35,595 nucleotides of DNA from Magnetococcales bacterium WMHbinv6 (GCA_002753135.1 PDZV01000038.1:4491-40085); one strand, 5' to 3'. Counted from the stretch's first letter, positions 16,666 to 25,280 are shown. The notes: generated by a model from the sequence alone, not told the origin. Made by a program: numbers and translations.

Positions 16666-16813
16666 GGCAAAAGGAAACCTCTGTGCGCCCAGCCATTAAA
16701 TGCTAATTTTGCTTGTTAGTCAAATTTACCAATAAACCGTTCCCTCTGGCAACTCATTTTAGCACAAACCGACAGCTGCAGACTCAATGTTGGCGATTGC
16801 CACGTGACAATCC

Positions 16814-16843
16814 TTGTTGCAAGCCATCATTTTCCTCTATTAT
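16814..16843 (+). promoter_or_regulatory. possible sigma70 promoter of the GGDEF/EAL gene
   Basis: TTGTTG at 16814-16819 and TATTAT at 16838-16843 are 18 bases apart, in an AT-rich stretch about 95 bases before the start codon. An alternative -10 (TATAGA at about 16849) exists, so the exact start is uncertain. Confidence 0.35.
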
Positions 16844-16936
16844 TTTGCTATAGAGAAAATTTATCGTGCTTTTTTACATCGTGAAACATCGTTGCGAAAC
16901 ATCGTCTGCCAGGGAAGGAGAGAGGGGTTTTCGAGG

Positions 16937-19618
16937 ATGACATCAACCCATAACGATCTCATTGCTGCCAAAAGGCATATTATCATTCAATGGTTCGTTG
17001 CTCTATATTTATTGATATTGCCATCTGCGTCCCATGCCGAACGCACGCTGTCGGTCGGCGTCTATGACAACCAGCCCGGTGTTTTCAGCGAAGCCAACAG
17101 CGGACAAATCCGCGGCTTTTATATCGATATTCTTGAGTATGCCGCCAACAAGGAGGGCTGGAAACTCAACTACCAACTCGATACCTGGCCCAACCTGCTC
17201 AAACAACTGGAACAGGGGGAGATCGATCTGCTGGTGGCCATCGCCCACACGCCAGATCGGGCCAAACGATTTGAATTTACCAATGAAATGGTCTTTTCCA
17301 ACTGGGGTCAGGCCTATGTGCGTGACAGCAAGTTGCAATCGGTTCTCGATCTGACCGACAAACAGATTGCCGGTGTGGCCAACGACATCTACTCGACCAA
17401 TTTCAGCCAACTCTTGAAAGGGCTCAACATCTCCCATCACTGGCAGGAGCATGCCACCTATCAACAGGTGATGCAGCACGTAGCCAACGGCAAGGCTGAT
17501 GCTGCCATCCTGCCCCGCTCTGCCGGTTTTGTCCTCGAAAAACAGTTCAATCTGATCCGCAGCCCGATCATCTGCTGCCCGATGGAGGTCCGTTACGCCG
17601 CCCCCAAAAACAAAAATCAAGAGATTCTCAGCCGTCTGGATGGACATCTCAAGGAACTCAAGGCCGATAAATCCTCTTATTATTACCAGTCTTTCAACCG
17701 TTGGTATACCGACAGCGCCCAGGAAGGTATGCCAGCCTGGATGCTCTGGACCGCCCTCACCGTTGCTGGCGGTTCCCTGGTGATCATGGTGGTACTGCTG
17801 ATCCACAAAAAGCGCAAAGAGAAAGAGCTGGCCCAGGCGCAAATGATCGCCATGCTGAAAACCCAGGAGTCACAAAGCGTACAGACCCTGAATATTCTGC
17901 TCAAAACCGCCTTGATTCCCATGTCGCTGGATCAACAGCTGCGCCATATTCTGGAAACACTGTTTACCATGAGTTGGTTTCCTCTGCTGCCCCAGGGAAC
18001 CATCTACCTGGTCAATCAGGATAAAGGTGCGTTGCAACTGGCCGCCTGTGTCGGTTTGGATCCCGAACAACTGGAACACCCGGAACTGCCCGGCAAAAGC
18101 AGCTTGAATCCGGAAAATCCGGCCATCAACTACCATGTTGATCGCGCCCATGGCCATTACCAGATCCCCATCCAGTCGGCCAACAGCGTCTTCGGCCTGC
18201 TCAATCTGTATGTGCCGGCAGAACACCAGGCGCAACAAAAAGATAAAGAGTTTCTCACCTCGGTGGCCATGACCATCGCCGCCATGGTGGAACGCAAATA
18301 TCTGGAATACAAAGTACAAAAACAGGCCGAAATCGATGAACTGACCGGTTTGCCCAACCGGGCACTGTTCCACAATCGCCTGGAACGGGCCATCGCCGTT
18401 GCCGATCGCACCCATACGGAAGTGGTGTTGATGTTCATTGATCTGGATCGCTTCAAGCAGGTCAACGACACCATGGGCCATAAAGCCGGTGATCACCTGC
18501 TGCAGGAGGCGGCCAAACGACTGCTGGCCTGCGTGCGCACTACCGACACCGTCTCCCGCCTCGGTGGGGATGAATTTACCATCATTCTGCCCAAATCGAC
18601 CCCTCTGGTCTACGTCGAATATATTGCCCTGCGCATCCAACAGGAGATGGCGGCCCCCTTCCATCTCGAGGAAGGCGTCGCCGAAGTCTCTGCCAGCATC
18701 GGCATCACCATCTATCCTCGCGATGGGGCGGACATGGATCAGCTGCTGCAAAGTGCCGATACCGCGATGTATCATGCGAAAAATTCCGGGCGCAACTCCT
18801 TCAGCTTTTTTGATTACGCCATGATGGCCGAAGCCATCGAACGGCTGGAAATCGAAAAAGCGCTGAAACTGGCCATGGAAAAAGAGGAGTTGCTGGTTTA
18901 TTACCAACCAAAGGTCAATCCGCTTACCGGGCGCACCGCCGGCATGGAAGCACTGGTCCGCTGGAAAAAAAATCAATCCGAATTTGTCTCACCGGGGCTG
19001 TTCATCCCCATCGCCGAACAGTCGGCCTTGATTGTCACCATCGGCACCTATGTTCTGCATCAAGCCTGTCGGCAAACCAAACGCTGGCTCGATGCAGGCT
19101 ATGGCCCTCTGTGCGTCTCGGTCAATCTCTCGGTCCGTCAGCTAAAACAAGAAGAGGTTCTGCTCAACACTCTGCAGGAGATTCTCCAGGAGACCGGTTT
19201 GCCTGCCTCTGCCCTGGAGGTGGAAATTACCGAAAGCATGATGATGCAAAATGTCAACAGCGTGGTGGCCCTGTTGCACAAGGTGCGCGACCTGGGAATT
19301 AAAATCTCCATCGATGATTTTGGTACCGGCTACTCTTCCTTAAGCTCCCTGAAACATCTACCGATCCAAACCTTGAAAGTGGATCGCTCCTTTATCACCG
19401 GTGTCGGCGAAGATCAGGATTCGGCAGCCATCGTGCAGGCCATCATTGCCCTGGCCAAACAATTGAATTTGAAAATTGTCGCCGAAGGGGTGGAAAATCG
19501 CCAACAAGTGCAATTTCTCTCCCAGTTGGGCTGTGATGAAATCCAAGGCTACTACTACGGCAAACCGATGAGCAGTGAGGATTTTAGCGCCTTTTTGCAA
19601 CAACCGCCGACGACTTAA
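16937..19618 (+). CDS. periplasmic-binding-domain sensor with GAF, GGDEF and EAL domains
   Basis: 893 residues. A signal sequence or N-terminal anchor (about 16-35, ending SASHA) leads to a type 3 solute-binding domain (about 37-262, LSVGVYDNQPGVF through LDGHLKELKADKSS) in the periplasm. One membrane span follows (about 270-290), then a GAF-like domain (about 310-460), GGDEF with intact LGGDEF (543-547) and an upstream I-site RTTD, and EAL with EALVRW (671-673), EITESMMM, DDFGTGYSSL, KVDRSFI and VAEGVEN. Both cyclase and phosphodiesterase residues are present, so either or both activities are possible. It probably couples a small periplasmic ligand such as an amino acid to c-di-GMP turnover. 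ATG 16937 is preceded by a GAGG; an in-frame start at 16814 lies on the likely promoter. It converges with the VOC gene two bases away. Confidence 0.92.
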   Translation: MTSTHNDLIAAKRHIIIQWFVALYLLILPSASHAERTLSVGVYDNQPGVFSEANSGQIRGFYIDILEYAANKEGWKLNYQLDTWPNLLKQLEQGEIDLLVAIAHTPDRAKRFEFTNEMVFSNWGQAYVRDSKLQSVLDLTDKQIAGVANDIYSTNFSQLLKGLNISHHWQEHATYQQVMQHVANGKADAAILPRSAGFVLEKQFNLIRSPIICCPMEVRYAAPKNKNQEILSRLDGHLKELKADKSSYYYQSFNRWYTDSAQEGMPAWMLWTALTVAGGSLVIMVVLLIHKKRKEKELAQAQMIAMLKTQESQSVQTLNILLKTALIPMSLDQQLRHILETLFTMSWFPLLPQGTIYLVNQDKGALQLAACVGLDPEQLEHPELPGKSSLNPENPAINYHVDRAHGHYQIPIQSANSVFGLLNLYVPAEHQAQQKDKEFLTSVAMTIAAMVERKYLEYKVQKQAEIDELTGLPNRALFHNRLERAIAVADRTHTEVVLMFIDLDRFKQVNDTMGHKAGDHLLQEAAKRLLACVRTTDTVSRLGGDEFTIILPKSTPLVYVEYIALRIQQEMAAPFHLEEGVAEVSASIGITIYPRDGADMDQLLQSADTAMYHAKNSGRNSFSFFDYAMMAEAIERLEIEKALKLAMEKEELLVYYQPKVNPLTGRTAGMEALVRWKKNQSEFVSPGLFIPIAEQSALIVTIGTYVLHQACRQTKRWLDAGYGPLCVSVNLSVRQLKQEEVLLNTLQEILQETGLPASALEVEITESMMMQNVNSVVALLHKVRDLGIKISIDDFGTGYSSLSSLKHLPIQTLKVDRSFITGVGEDQDSAAIVQAIIALAKQLNLKIVAEGVENRQQVQFLSQLGCDEIQGYYYGKPMSSEDFSAFLQQPPTT

Positions 19619-19620
19619 AA

Positions 19621-20202
19621 TCAGACGGTCAAATACAGCTCTTTGCCCGCCCCCGGCACGATGATCCGATCCTCCGGCAAAATCGGATCCGGCAACGGCC
19701 AACAGTAGGGTACTGGCTCCGCCCCATGCACCTTTTCCCATAACGTGGGATCGATGGCCGCTGGCAGCAGCGGCAAACCGTCTGCCAAACGGGCATTGCA
19801 GGTAAACTCAATCGGAATGCCGTTCGGATCATAGGAGTAGAGCGAATAGCAATAGCCATGATCGACCACATCCGATGCCGGAAAATCCCCCGCATCCAGC
19901 AAAGCCATCACCTCCCACAGGGCATCCTGATCGGTGACACCGATGGCGATATGGTCGAAAACAAAGGGACCGTTGACCGGTTCTCCATGTCGCTTGTAGG
20001 GAATTTTATCCACCCCAGCCCATTCAAAAAAAGAGATGCAGCTGTTTTCTCCGACTTCAAAAAAATATTGCCGGTTGCCGGGTTCCCCGGAAATCAACAC
20101 CAGGCGCATCCCCAACAAATCCCGCCAGAAATGAACCGTTGCCTCAGCGTCTGCCGTGGCAAAGGCGGTATGATGGATTCCTTGGTAAAAGATTCTTTCC
20201 AT
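19621..20202 (-). CDS. VOC family (glyoxalase/dioxygenase fold) protein
   Basis: 193 residues. The vicinal-oxygen-chelate pattern is clear: GIHHTAFATADAEATVHFWRDLLGMRLV at the N-terminus (metal ligand His in HHTAF), FDHIAIGV in the second module (His), and SYDPNGIPIEFTC with the C-terminal Glu ligand. Such proteins bind a divalent metal and act as glyoxalases, extradiol dioxygenases or resistance proteins; the substrate cannot be told here. A C-terminal extension of about 50 residues (LPAAIDPTLWEKVHGAEPVP) is longer than a minimal two-module VOC. Start ATG 20202 has AGGAG upstream. Transcribed alone, convergent with the GGDEF/EAL gene with only two bases between their stop codons. Confidence 0.85.
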   Translation of the reverse strand: MERIFYQGIHHTAFATADAEATVHFWRDLLGMRLVLISGEPGNRQYFFEVGENSCISFFEWAGVDKIPYKRHGEPVNGPFVFDHIAIGVTDQDALWEVMALLDAGDFPASDVVDHGYCYSLYSYDPNGIPIEFTCNARLADGLPLLPAAIDPTLWEKVHGAEPVPYCWPLPDPILPEDRIIVPGAGKELYLTV

Positions 20203-20613
20203 GAGAGTCGTCTCCTGTTCTTGTCGGAGTACCTCCCGTCCTCTTCTGCAGTGCTAATAAAACGGTCTCCGACAGTGGGTTTTTTATACACAGTTACCAG
20301 ATTCGACGCGACCCATTCCAAAAAGTTCCCAACCGTCCGTTCCTGAACCATCGAGGCAAGCTTGCTCTCCTCTGTTTGAGCACCGCGTGCGCTTCGCCTC
20401 TTTTGCCACCAACAGATGAGGCAACAGCTACTCTGGTGAAGATCGATGAGATGGCATTCCTCCGGGCGCAAGGGGTCTGGCAGGAACCGGAATTTATCAA
20501 TATAAGCTATTGATATTTGAGATTAATCTCTTGACTTTCGCCACAACCTTCCTTACCTTGCCAAGGCATGGGCCAAGCCCCCCATCGCCTTCTCGTCAGG
20601 GAGCAATGACACA
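20203..20613. promoter_or_regulatory. 411-base divergent spacer holding the metY control region
   Basis: No gene is supported here. The part next to metY contains a promoter with an adjoining perfect palindrome (listed separately) and ATCAAT (20496-20501) facing ATTGAT (20509-20514). AGGGAG at 20598-20603 is the metY ribosome site. A three-codon frame ATG-ACA-CAA-TGA (20606-20617) overlaps the metY start codon. The part near the VOC gene shows short open frames on the minus strand without ribosome sites or recognisable domains. Confidence 0.6.
20519..20559 (+). promoter_or_regulatory. metY promoter with 12-bp palindrome abutting -35
   Basis: TTGACT at 20531-20536 and TACCTT at 20554-20559 are exactly 17 bases apart, predicting a transcript start near 20566 and a leader of about 47 bases. 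GAGATTAATCTC at 20519-20530 is a perfect 12-bp palindrome that touches the -35 box, a good place for an activator or repressor of sulfur metabolism. The leader is too short for the common SAM riboswitches. Confidence 0.55.
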
Positions 20614-21894
20614 ATGAAACTGGAAACCAAAGCCATCCATGCCGGTTATCGTCCGGATCCGACCACCAAATCGGTCGCCGTCCCCATCTACCAAACCACC
20701 TCCTACGCCTTCGATGACACCCAACATGCCGCTGATCTCTTTGACCTGAAAGTGGCTGGCAACATCTATACCCGTATCATGAACCCGACCACCGCCGTTT
20801 TAGAACAGCGCGTTGCTGAACTGGAAGGGGGTATCGGTGCCCTGGCCCTCGCCTCTGGTCAGGCGGCGATCACCTACGCCCTGTTTACCATCTGCGAAGC
20901 GGGCGACAACATTATCGCCTCCAGTACCCTGTATGGCGGCACCTATAATCTGTTTGCCCACACCCTGCCGCAACTGGGTATTCAGGTCCGTTTTGCCGGA
21001 GATCGCGACGTGGCCAGCTTTTCCGCTCTGGTCGACGAGCGGACCAAAGCCTTTTATGTGGAATCGATCGGCAACCCCCTGGGCAATGTGGTCGATCTGG
21101 CGGCTTTGGCCGAGGCAGCACACCAGCATGGTCTGCCCCTGATCGTCGACAACACCGTGCCTACCCCGGCCATCTGCCGCCCCTTTGAACACGGTGCCGA
21201 CATTATCGTCCATTCGTTGACCAAATATATGGGGGGACACGGCAACAGCATCGGCGGCGCACTGGTGGACTCAGGACGTTTTCCCTGGGCAGAACATAAA
21301 AATCGCTTTCGGCGCCTGAATGAACCGGATGTCTCCTACCACGGTGTGGTCTATACCGAAGCCATCGGTCCTGCCGCCTTTATTGCCCGAGCCCGGGTCG
21401 TACCGCTGCGCAATATGGGAGCAGCCATCTCACAGTTGAACAGCTTTCTGATTCTGCAGGGGATCGAAACCCTGGCCCTGCGCATGGAACGCCATTGCAG
21501 CAACACCCTGGCCGTGGCCAAACATCTGCAACACCATCCGCAGGTGGCCTGGGTCAACTATGCCGGCCTGCCCGACCATCCCGATCATGCGCTGGTGCAA
21601 CGCTATTTCAACGGCATGGCCTCCGGCATTCTCACCTTTGGCGTCAAAGGAGGACGTAAAACCGGAGAACGGTTTATCGATGCCCTTAAACTGATTACCC
21701 ATCTGGTCAATATCGGTGATGCCAAATCGCTGGCCTGCCATCCCGCCAGCACCACCCATCGGCAACTGGCCCCGGAAGAGATGGTCAAAGCCGGTGTCTC
21801 GGAAGATATGGTTCGCCTCTCCATCGGCCTGGAACATATCGACGATATTCTGTCCGACATCGATCAGGCGATGACGAGCGCCACTCAGACATAA
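20614..21894 (+). CDS. metY: O-acetylhomoserine sulfhydrylase (MetY)
   Basis: 426-residue PLP enzyme of the Cys/Met metabolism family. It makes homocysteine (or methionine with methanethiol) from O-acetylhomoserine and sulfide in the cytoplasm. Typical features: ETKAIHAGYRPDPTTKSVAVPIY at the N-terminus, YTRIMNPTTAVLEQRVAELEGG, ASGQAAI, the PLP lysine Lys204 in SLTKYMGGHGN, and the C-terminal GDAKSLACHPASTTHRQL with the substrate-binding Arg in VRLSIGLEH. Length and sequence fit MetY rather than the shorter MetB/MetC/MetZ. ATG 20614 is set by MKLETKAIHAG and AGGGAG ten bases upstream. It stands alone between its own promoter and terminator. Confidence 0.93.
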   Translation: MKLETKAIHAGYRPDPTTKSVAVPIYQTTSYAFDDTQHAADLFDLKVAGNIYTRIMNPTTAVLEQRVAELEGGIGALALASGQAAITYALFTICEAGDNIIASSTLYGGTYNLFAHTLPQLGIQVRFAGDRDVASFSALVDERTKAFYVESIGNPLGNVVDLAALAEAAHQHGLPLIVDNTVPTPAICRPFEHGADIIVHSLTKYMGGHGNSIGGALVDSGRFPWAEHKNRFRRLNEPDVSYHGVVYTEAIGPAAFIARARVVPLRNMGAAISQLNSFLILQGIETLALRMERHCSNTLAVAKHLQHHPQVAWVNYAGLPDHPDHALVQRYFNGMASGILTFGVKGGRKTGERFIDALKLITHLVNIGDAKSLACHPASTTHRQLAPEEMVKAGVSEDMVRLSIGLEHIDDILSDIDQAMTSATQT

Positions 21895-21922
21895 TGGTCT
21901 GCTCGTAAACAACACCCCGTGC

Positions 21923-21959
21923 GGGGAGTCGGAGGCATGTTCCGACTCCCCTTTTTTTT
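21923..21959 (+). terminator. rho-independent terminator after metY
   Basis: An 11-bp perfect stem (GGGGAGTCGGA at 21923-21933, TCCGACTCCCC at 21941-21951) with a 7-base loop is followed by eight T residues (21952-21959). It lies 29 bases after the metY stop. Confidence 0.95.
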
Positions 21960-22070
21960 ACGTCTGTGGCTATCGCTTGCCTGCCAACCAGATCACAACC
22001 ACCCTTGCGGTACAGTGTGGCAACCATCACGCAAGCTGGCCCTTTGCAACCGATGAGGAGAACAAAAAAA

Positions 22071-22646
22071 ATGCAACGCCTGTTATCGATCACCATCCTG
22101 GCGCTACTGTGGAGCAGCGTTGGCCCGACGGCCACCCTCTGCGCCGGGGAGATGCCCACCCCCAGCTTTGATTGCCGCAAGGCGGAAACAGCGGTAGAAA
22201 ACATTCTCTGTGCCGATCCAGGACTGGCCCGGATGGATGTGGAGATGGTCTCGCTCTACAAACAGGCGTTACGCCAGAGCAAGCAACCGGAACAGTTGAA
22301 ACAACAGCAACGAAAATGGTTGCGCGAACGAGATGGCTGTATTACCCCCTCCTGCACCCGCTGCATTTATGAATGTCTTCCTGCCGTCTACCGGGAACGC
22401 ATCGCAGCGCTGCAACAACTGCTGCACAGCAACAGCGAACCATCGCAGGAGGTGGCCCGAATGATTGCCCGCTACGACACACTGAACGACCAATGCCGGG
22501 GCGGCTCCGGGGACGATCCGGCCACTCTGCGGGCCTGCGATGCCAGGGATCAGCTCTTCCAACAAATTCGCCAGAAACAATGGTGTTATGGACGCGACGA
22601 CCAGGCAGGCTATCAAAAACAGTGGCAACCGTGCGCTGCCCCTTGA
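22071..22646 (+). CDS. secreted LprI-domain (DUF1311) protein
   Basis: 192 residues with a signal peptide (about 1-25, ending near LCAGE). The mature N-terminus follows the LprI/DUF1311 pattern: SFDCRKAETAVENILCADPGLARMD, then LKQQQRKWLRERDGC and the paired cysteines of CTRCIYECLPAVYRERI. LprI-type domains are extracytoplasmic and, in the characterised mycobacterial case, inhibit lysozyme. The C-terminal half has four more cysteines (QCRGGSGDDPATLRACDARD, KQWCYG, QPCAAP), so it should be disulfide-rich. ATG 22071 is chosen for GAGGAGA upstream and for the signal peptide; in-frame upstream ATGs would bury the signal. Convergent with a second LprI-domain gene 38 bases away, so the pair may have arisen by inverted duplication. 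Confidence 0.78.
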   Translation: MQRLLSITILALLWSSVGPTATLCAGEMPTPSFDCRKAETAVENILCADPGLARMDVEMVSLYKQALRQSKQPEQLKQQQRKWLRERDGCITPSCTRCIYECLPAVYRERIAALQQLLHSNSEPSQEVARMIARYDTLNDQCRGGSGDDPATLRACDARDQLFQQIRQKQWCYGRDDQAGYQKQWQPCAAP

Positions 22647-22684
22647 ACGCTGAGCGCTTGGGAATAAATCTGCTCGCTGCCCGG

Positions 22685-23602
22685 TCAGCGCACATGCTGG
22701 CTCGCTTCGTGGATCTGCAGCTTGACCGGGCGGCTTTTCATCGCATACGAAGCCTTCACATCCACCGCCTGCCCGTCGTGCAGATAATAGAGCGAGATCA
22801 GGCAATGTCCCGGTTTATCCTCAACAATGCCGGTACTCCCCTTTAAATCCCACTGCGGGCGTGCCTGGCGGGCGGCGGCCATCACGTCCAGATAAAGCTG
22901 TTCGGCATCACAGCGCTGCGCCGTTGGCACCGCCGCCACGGGCATTGCCCCTTGCCGCAGATAAGTGGCCGCCAGAGTGCCACCATCATCACAAATCAGC
23001 ATGCGCCAATCCGGTTGCACCTTGCAGTGGCGTTCGACCGTTTCCCCCTGCTCCTGCACAATCAACAAGAGCGGATACTGGGCATCCTTCCAGGGTGAGT
23101 TGTGATCGCTTTGATAACGTCCCGGCGCTTCCCCCGCAACCAAAAGGCGGCCATCGGCCATAAACTGCAGCCTCTCCTTGCCAGTGAAACCACCCAGATA
23201 AACGGCAGGAAACGGAGATGGCTTGCCAGCCGCAGCGGTTGCCCCGGCATTGCCCAAGACAGATAACGCCTGCAACCGCTGCGGATAAATTTGCAACAAA
23301 CAGTCAGGCGTACTGCACAGGTTGCGCTCCTGTTGCAACCAGCTGCGCTGTGCCCGCTGCAACGCCTCTGGATCTGCAACCGAGCGCACGGCCTCTTTGT
23401 AGCGGGCCGACAACTCGGCATCCAGTGCCGCCAGCCGTTGATCGGCACAAATCATTTTTTCCACCGCTGAACTGGCCTTGCGGCAGTCAAATCCGGCTTT
23501 GAGAGGGGGAGTGGCCTCCTCTGCCGCCAGCCCGACCCCAGAGAAAAGCCCCAAAGCGAACAGAGAGCAGGCAAGTCCCCGCCGCCAATTGCGATACACC
23601 AT
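22685..23602 (-). CDS. secreted LprI-domain protein with C-terminal extension
   Basis: 305 residues with a signal peptide (about 1-27, ending GVGLAAEE). The LprI/DUF1311 domain follows (about 36-117): GFDCRKASSAVEKMICADQRLAALD, LQRAQRSWLQQERNLC, DCLLQIYPQRLQAL. Residues about 130-305 form a second, beta-rich region (VYLGGFTGKERLQFMADGRLL, RMLICDDGGTLAATYL) with several cysteines that I do not recognise as a named family. Start ATG 23602 has AGGAGGGTGAG directly upstream. It shares its N-terminal domain with the opposite-strand gene 22071-22646. The two stop codons face each other, with no clear terminator between them. A periplasmic or surface role, perhaps as an inhibitor of host or competitor lysozyme, is inference. 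Confidence 0.75.
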   Translation of the reverse strand: MVYRNWRRGLACSLFALGLFSGVGLAAEEATPPLKAGFDCRKASSAVEKMICADQRLAALDAELSARYKEAVRSVADPEALQRAQRSWLQQERNLCSTPDCLLQIYPQRLQALSVLGNAGATAAAGKPSPFPAVYLGGFTGKERLQFMADGRLLVAGEAPGRYQSDHNSPWKDAQYPLLLIVQEQGETVERHCKVQPDWRMLICDDGGTLAATYLRQGAMPVAAVPTAQRCDAEQLYLDVMAAARQARPQWDLKGSTGIVEDKPGHCLISLYYLHDGQAVDVKASYAMKSRPVKLQIHEASQHVR

Positions 23603-23641
23603 CTCACCCTCCTTTTTGCCGCGTGTTGCACCACCTTTGCC

Positions 23642-24403
23642 CTACTCAAGACAGCGCTGCACCCCGTGCAACACCGCCTCAGCCACCTGCTTCTGCCGCT
23701 CGGCATCGCGCAATAACAGCTCCTCCTGTCGATGAACAATCACCCCCTTGTCCAACAACACTGCGGGCATCTGCGCTGACTTCAAGAGCAGCAAATCATC
23801 AAAATAGTATACCCCGTTTGCTGCATCTGCCCATGGTCTGTTTTCTCCGGCAATGGCCTCGGCATGATGGCTGGTCGGCTGCAGACCTGCTGCCCGCAAC
23901 GCCTCGCCGATACGGGAGGCACAGTGCAAACTGGTCGCCAGCTGCCGGTTCAGGCGCGAGACAAAGAGCGAAAAACCAGAAAAACGGTCGGCGTAGTGTT
24001 GCTCACTCCCTTGCCATTGCCAGCTGCGCAAATAGTGCGGTTGCACCGAATCATGATGGATCGACAACAACAGTCCGGCCTGCCGGGCAGCCGCCAGGCT
24101 GGCACGGGCTGGCAAAGTCATCCCCTGCCCTGCCTCCTCCTGGAGCAACAGGGTCGGCACCCCGCCCGCCTCCAGCTGTCGGCGCACCACCTGCGCCAAG
24201 GCCGTATTGAATTGATACTCTGGCTCACCCCGGGCGCTGATGGCCCCCGGTCGCTGCGCAGTGTGGCCGACATCAATGGCAACCAAAGAATTCCCGGCCT
24301 GGACATTGCCCCCCGACAACGACACCAACAGCAGAGCGCTCATCAGCCCGAGGCGCAGCCAGGGTATCCAGCGGCTGACCCGAACAACAATAACCCCGTT
24401 CAT
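23642..24403 (-). CDS. N-acetylmuramoyl-L-alanine amidase (Amidase_3/AmiC-like), altered catalytic position
   Basis: 253-residue periplasmic zinc amidase that cleaves the bond between muramic acid and the stem peptide. N-terminal signal or anchor about 12-36 (ending NVQAG). Zinc ligands: His47 in VAIDVGHT, Glu62 in GEPEYQFN and His116 or 117 in SIHHDS. The final motif, PAVLLEaG or PSVLVETAF in typical members, is PAVLLDKGVIV here, so the catalytic Glu is replaced by Asp218. This may lower activity or mark a regulatory homologue. ATG 24403 has GGAGG upstream; an in-frame start at 24550 would add 49 residues without similarity. It lies 39 bases upstream of the LprI gene on the same strand, so it is probably co-transcribed: a cell-wall amidase with a lysozyme-inhibitor-like protein. 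Confidence 0.82.
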   Translation of the reverse strand: MNGVIVVRVSRWIPWLRLGLMSALLLVSLSGGNVQAGNSLVAIDVGHTAQRPGAISARGEPEYQFNTALAQVVRRQLEAGGVPTLLLQEEAGQGMTLPARASLAAARQAGLLLSIHHDSVQPHYLRSWQWQGSEQHYADRFSGFSLFVSRLNRQLATSLHCASRIGEALRAAGLQPTSHHAEAIAGENRPWADAANGVYYFDDLLLLKSAQMPAVLLDKGVIVHRQEELLLRDAERQKQVAEAVLHGVQRCLE

Positions 24404-24774
24404 CCAACCTCCATCCCAACACCCGCCACCCCCCGTTTCGACCCTGAAGCCCCTTTTTCCAGAGACGGCCTCTCTACAGCCAGCAGAAAATCTGCCCGCC
24501 GGAACATGCTGGTCGGCAGCCGCCATTTCCGCCACACCGACAGGTGGCACAATCCACTTCCAGACATAAAAAATAGATTTATTTCAGGTGGTTTAGCACA
24601 CAACCCTGCCCGACTCAAGCAGCGATCCGCAGCAGAGAGAAAAAAATGGTGCCAAATCGCGACAAAAAAAAACAGAGTCGCCGTCCATATAGGCAAGACC
24701 GGCATACAGCCGACAATAACCAACAACAGACTGGTTCACCACCAGCGCAACATAACACCGAGAAAGGAATCACA
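24404..24774. other. 371-base divergent spacer without a supported gene
   Basis: This lies between the amidase gene and the small lysine-rich secreted protein. The minus-strand frame stays open to 24550 but has no domain or ribosome site. An AT-rich stretch around 24564-24590 and A runs at 24649-24675 could hold promoters for either side; I find no pair with good spacing. Confidence 0.4.
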
Positions 24775-25005
24775 ATGAACAAATTGGGCATGAGCATGAT
24801 GGTGTTGGTCTCCTCCTTGGCCGTCGCCGCCACGGCATTCTCCGCCACGGAGGCAACACCGGCCAACAACGCCACCCCGGCGGTCAAGAGCGCCACCACC
24901 GCCGAACAACCGGCAGGCAAAAAAGAGGAAAAAGCGATCAAAGCGGATGGCACCGCCGCCAAAACAACGACCAAGGAACAGAAAACGCCCGAAGCCAAAA
25001 AGTAA
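24775..25005 (+). CDS. small lysine/alanine-rich exported protein
   Basis: 76 residues. A signal peptide (about 1-23, MNKLGMSMMVLVSSLAVAAT, ending AFSA) precedes a mature part made almost entirely of Ala, Thr, Lys, Glu and Pro (KKEEKAIKADGTAAKTTTKE), with no Cys, Trp or Tyr. It is probably an unstructured periplasmic or cell-wall protein. No family is recognised. ATG 24775 follows AAGGA; in-frame upstream ATGs (24646) would bury the signal sequence. A pair of strong hairpins follows the gene. Small secreted Ala/Lys-rich proteins can bind acidic polymers or nucleic acids, but nothing in this one proves that. Confidence 0.7.
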   Translation: MNKLGMSMMVLVSSLAVAATAFSATEATPANNATPAVKSATTAEQPAGKKEEKAIKADGTAAKTTTKEQKTPEAKK

Positions 25006-25022
25006 GGCCATCCATCCCCTGT

Positions 25023-25090
25023 GCTGCCGGTTACCGGCAGCGGCACGACCCAGAAAGAGGCGTGAAGCAAACTGGCTTCACGCCTCTTTC
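25023..25090 (+). terminator. two hairpins after the small secreted protein
   Basis: CTGCCGG-TTA-CCGGCAG (25023-25039) is a perfect 7-bp hairpin. The second hairpin is a perfect 16-bp stem (25053-25068 with 25075-25090) around the loop AAACTG. Only two Ts are at its right edge and no T run follows, so it may act as a processing or stability hairpin, or as a terminator on either strand. Confidence 0.6.
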
Positions 25091-25251
25091 CAATGGTGGT
25101 CTTAGCCTACTTTTTCCCCTTTTTGTCGTCTCACCAGCACCGTGATGAAACTTTTTTGTCTGATTGCCGTCTTATACTCAAAGAAAAAAGAGTGCAACAG
25201 ACAACAGTTGCCAAACTATTACGACAAACGGCAAATTGTTGCATTGCAGCA

Positions 25252-25280
25252 GTGACAAGGCGTTGCTTTGCCACTATACT
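25252..25280 (+). promoter_or_regulatory. sigma70-type promoter upstream of the cNMP/REC gene
   Basis: GTGACA at 25252-25257 and TATACT at 25275-25280 are exactly 17 bases apart, placing a start near 25287. The transcript would then carry the hairpin at 25301-25331 and the whole 160-bp palindromic element before the start codon at 25540. Confidence 0.5.

Noticed and set aside
20094-20471. 125-residue minus-strand frame before metY
   Set aside because: No domain, no ribosome site, and it overlaps the VOC gene start.
20537-20613. SAM-type riboswitch before metY
   Set aside because: CACAACCTTCC and GGAGCAA recall parts of the SAM/SAH motif, but spacing is wrong, the first part falls inside the promoter spacer, and the leader is only about 47 bases.
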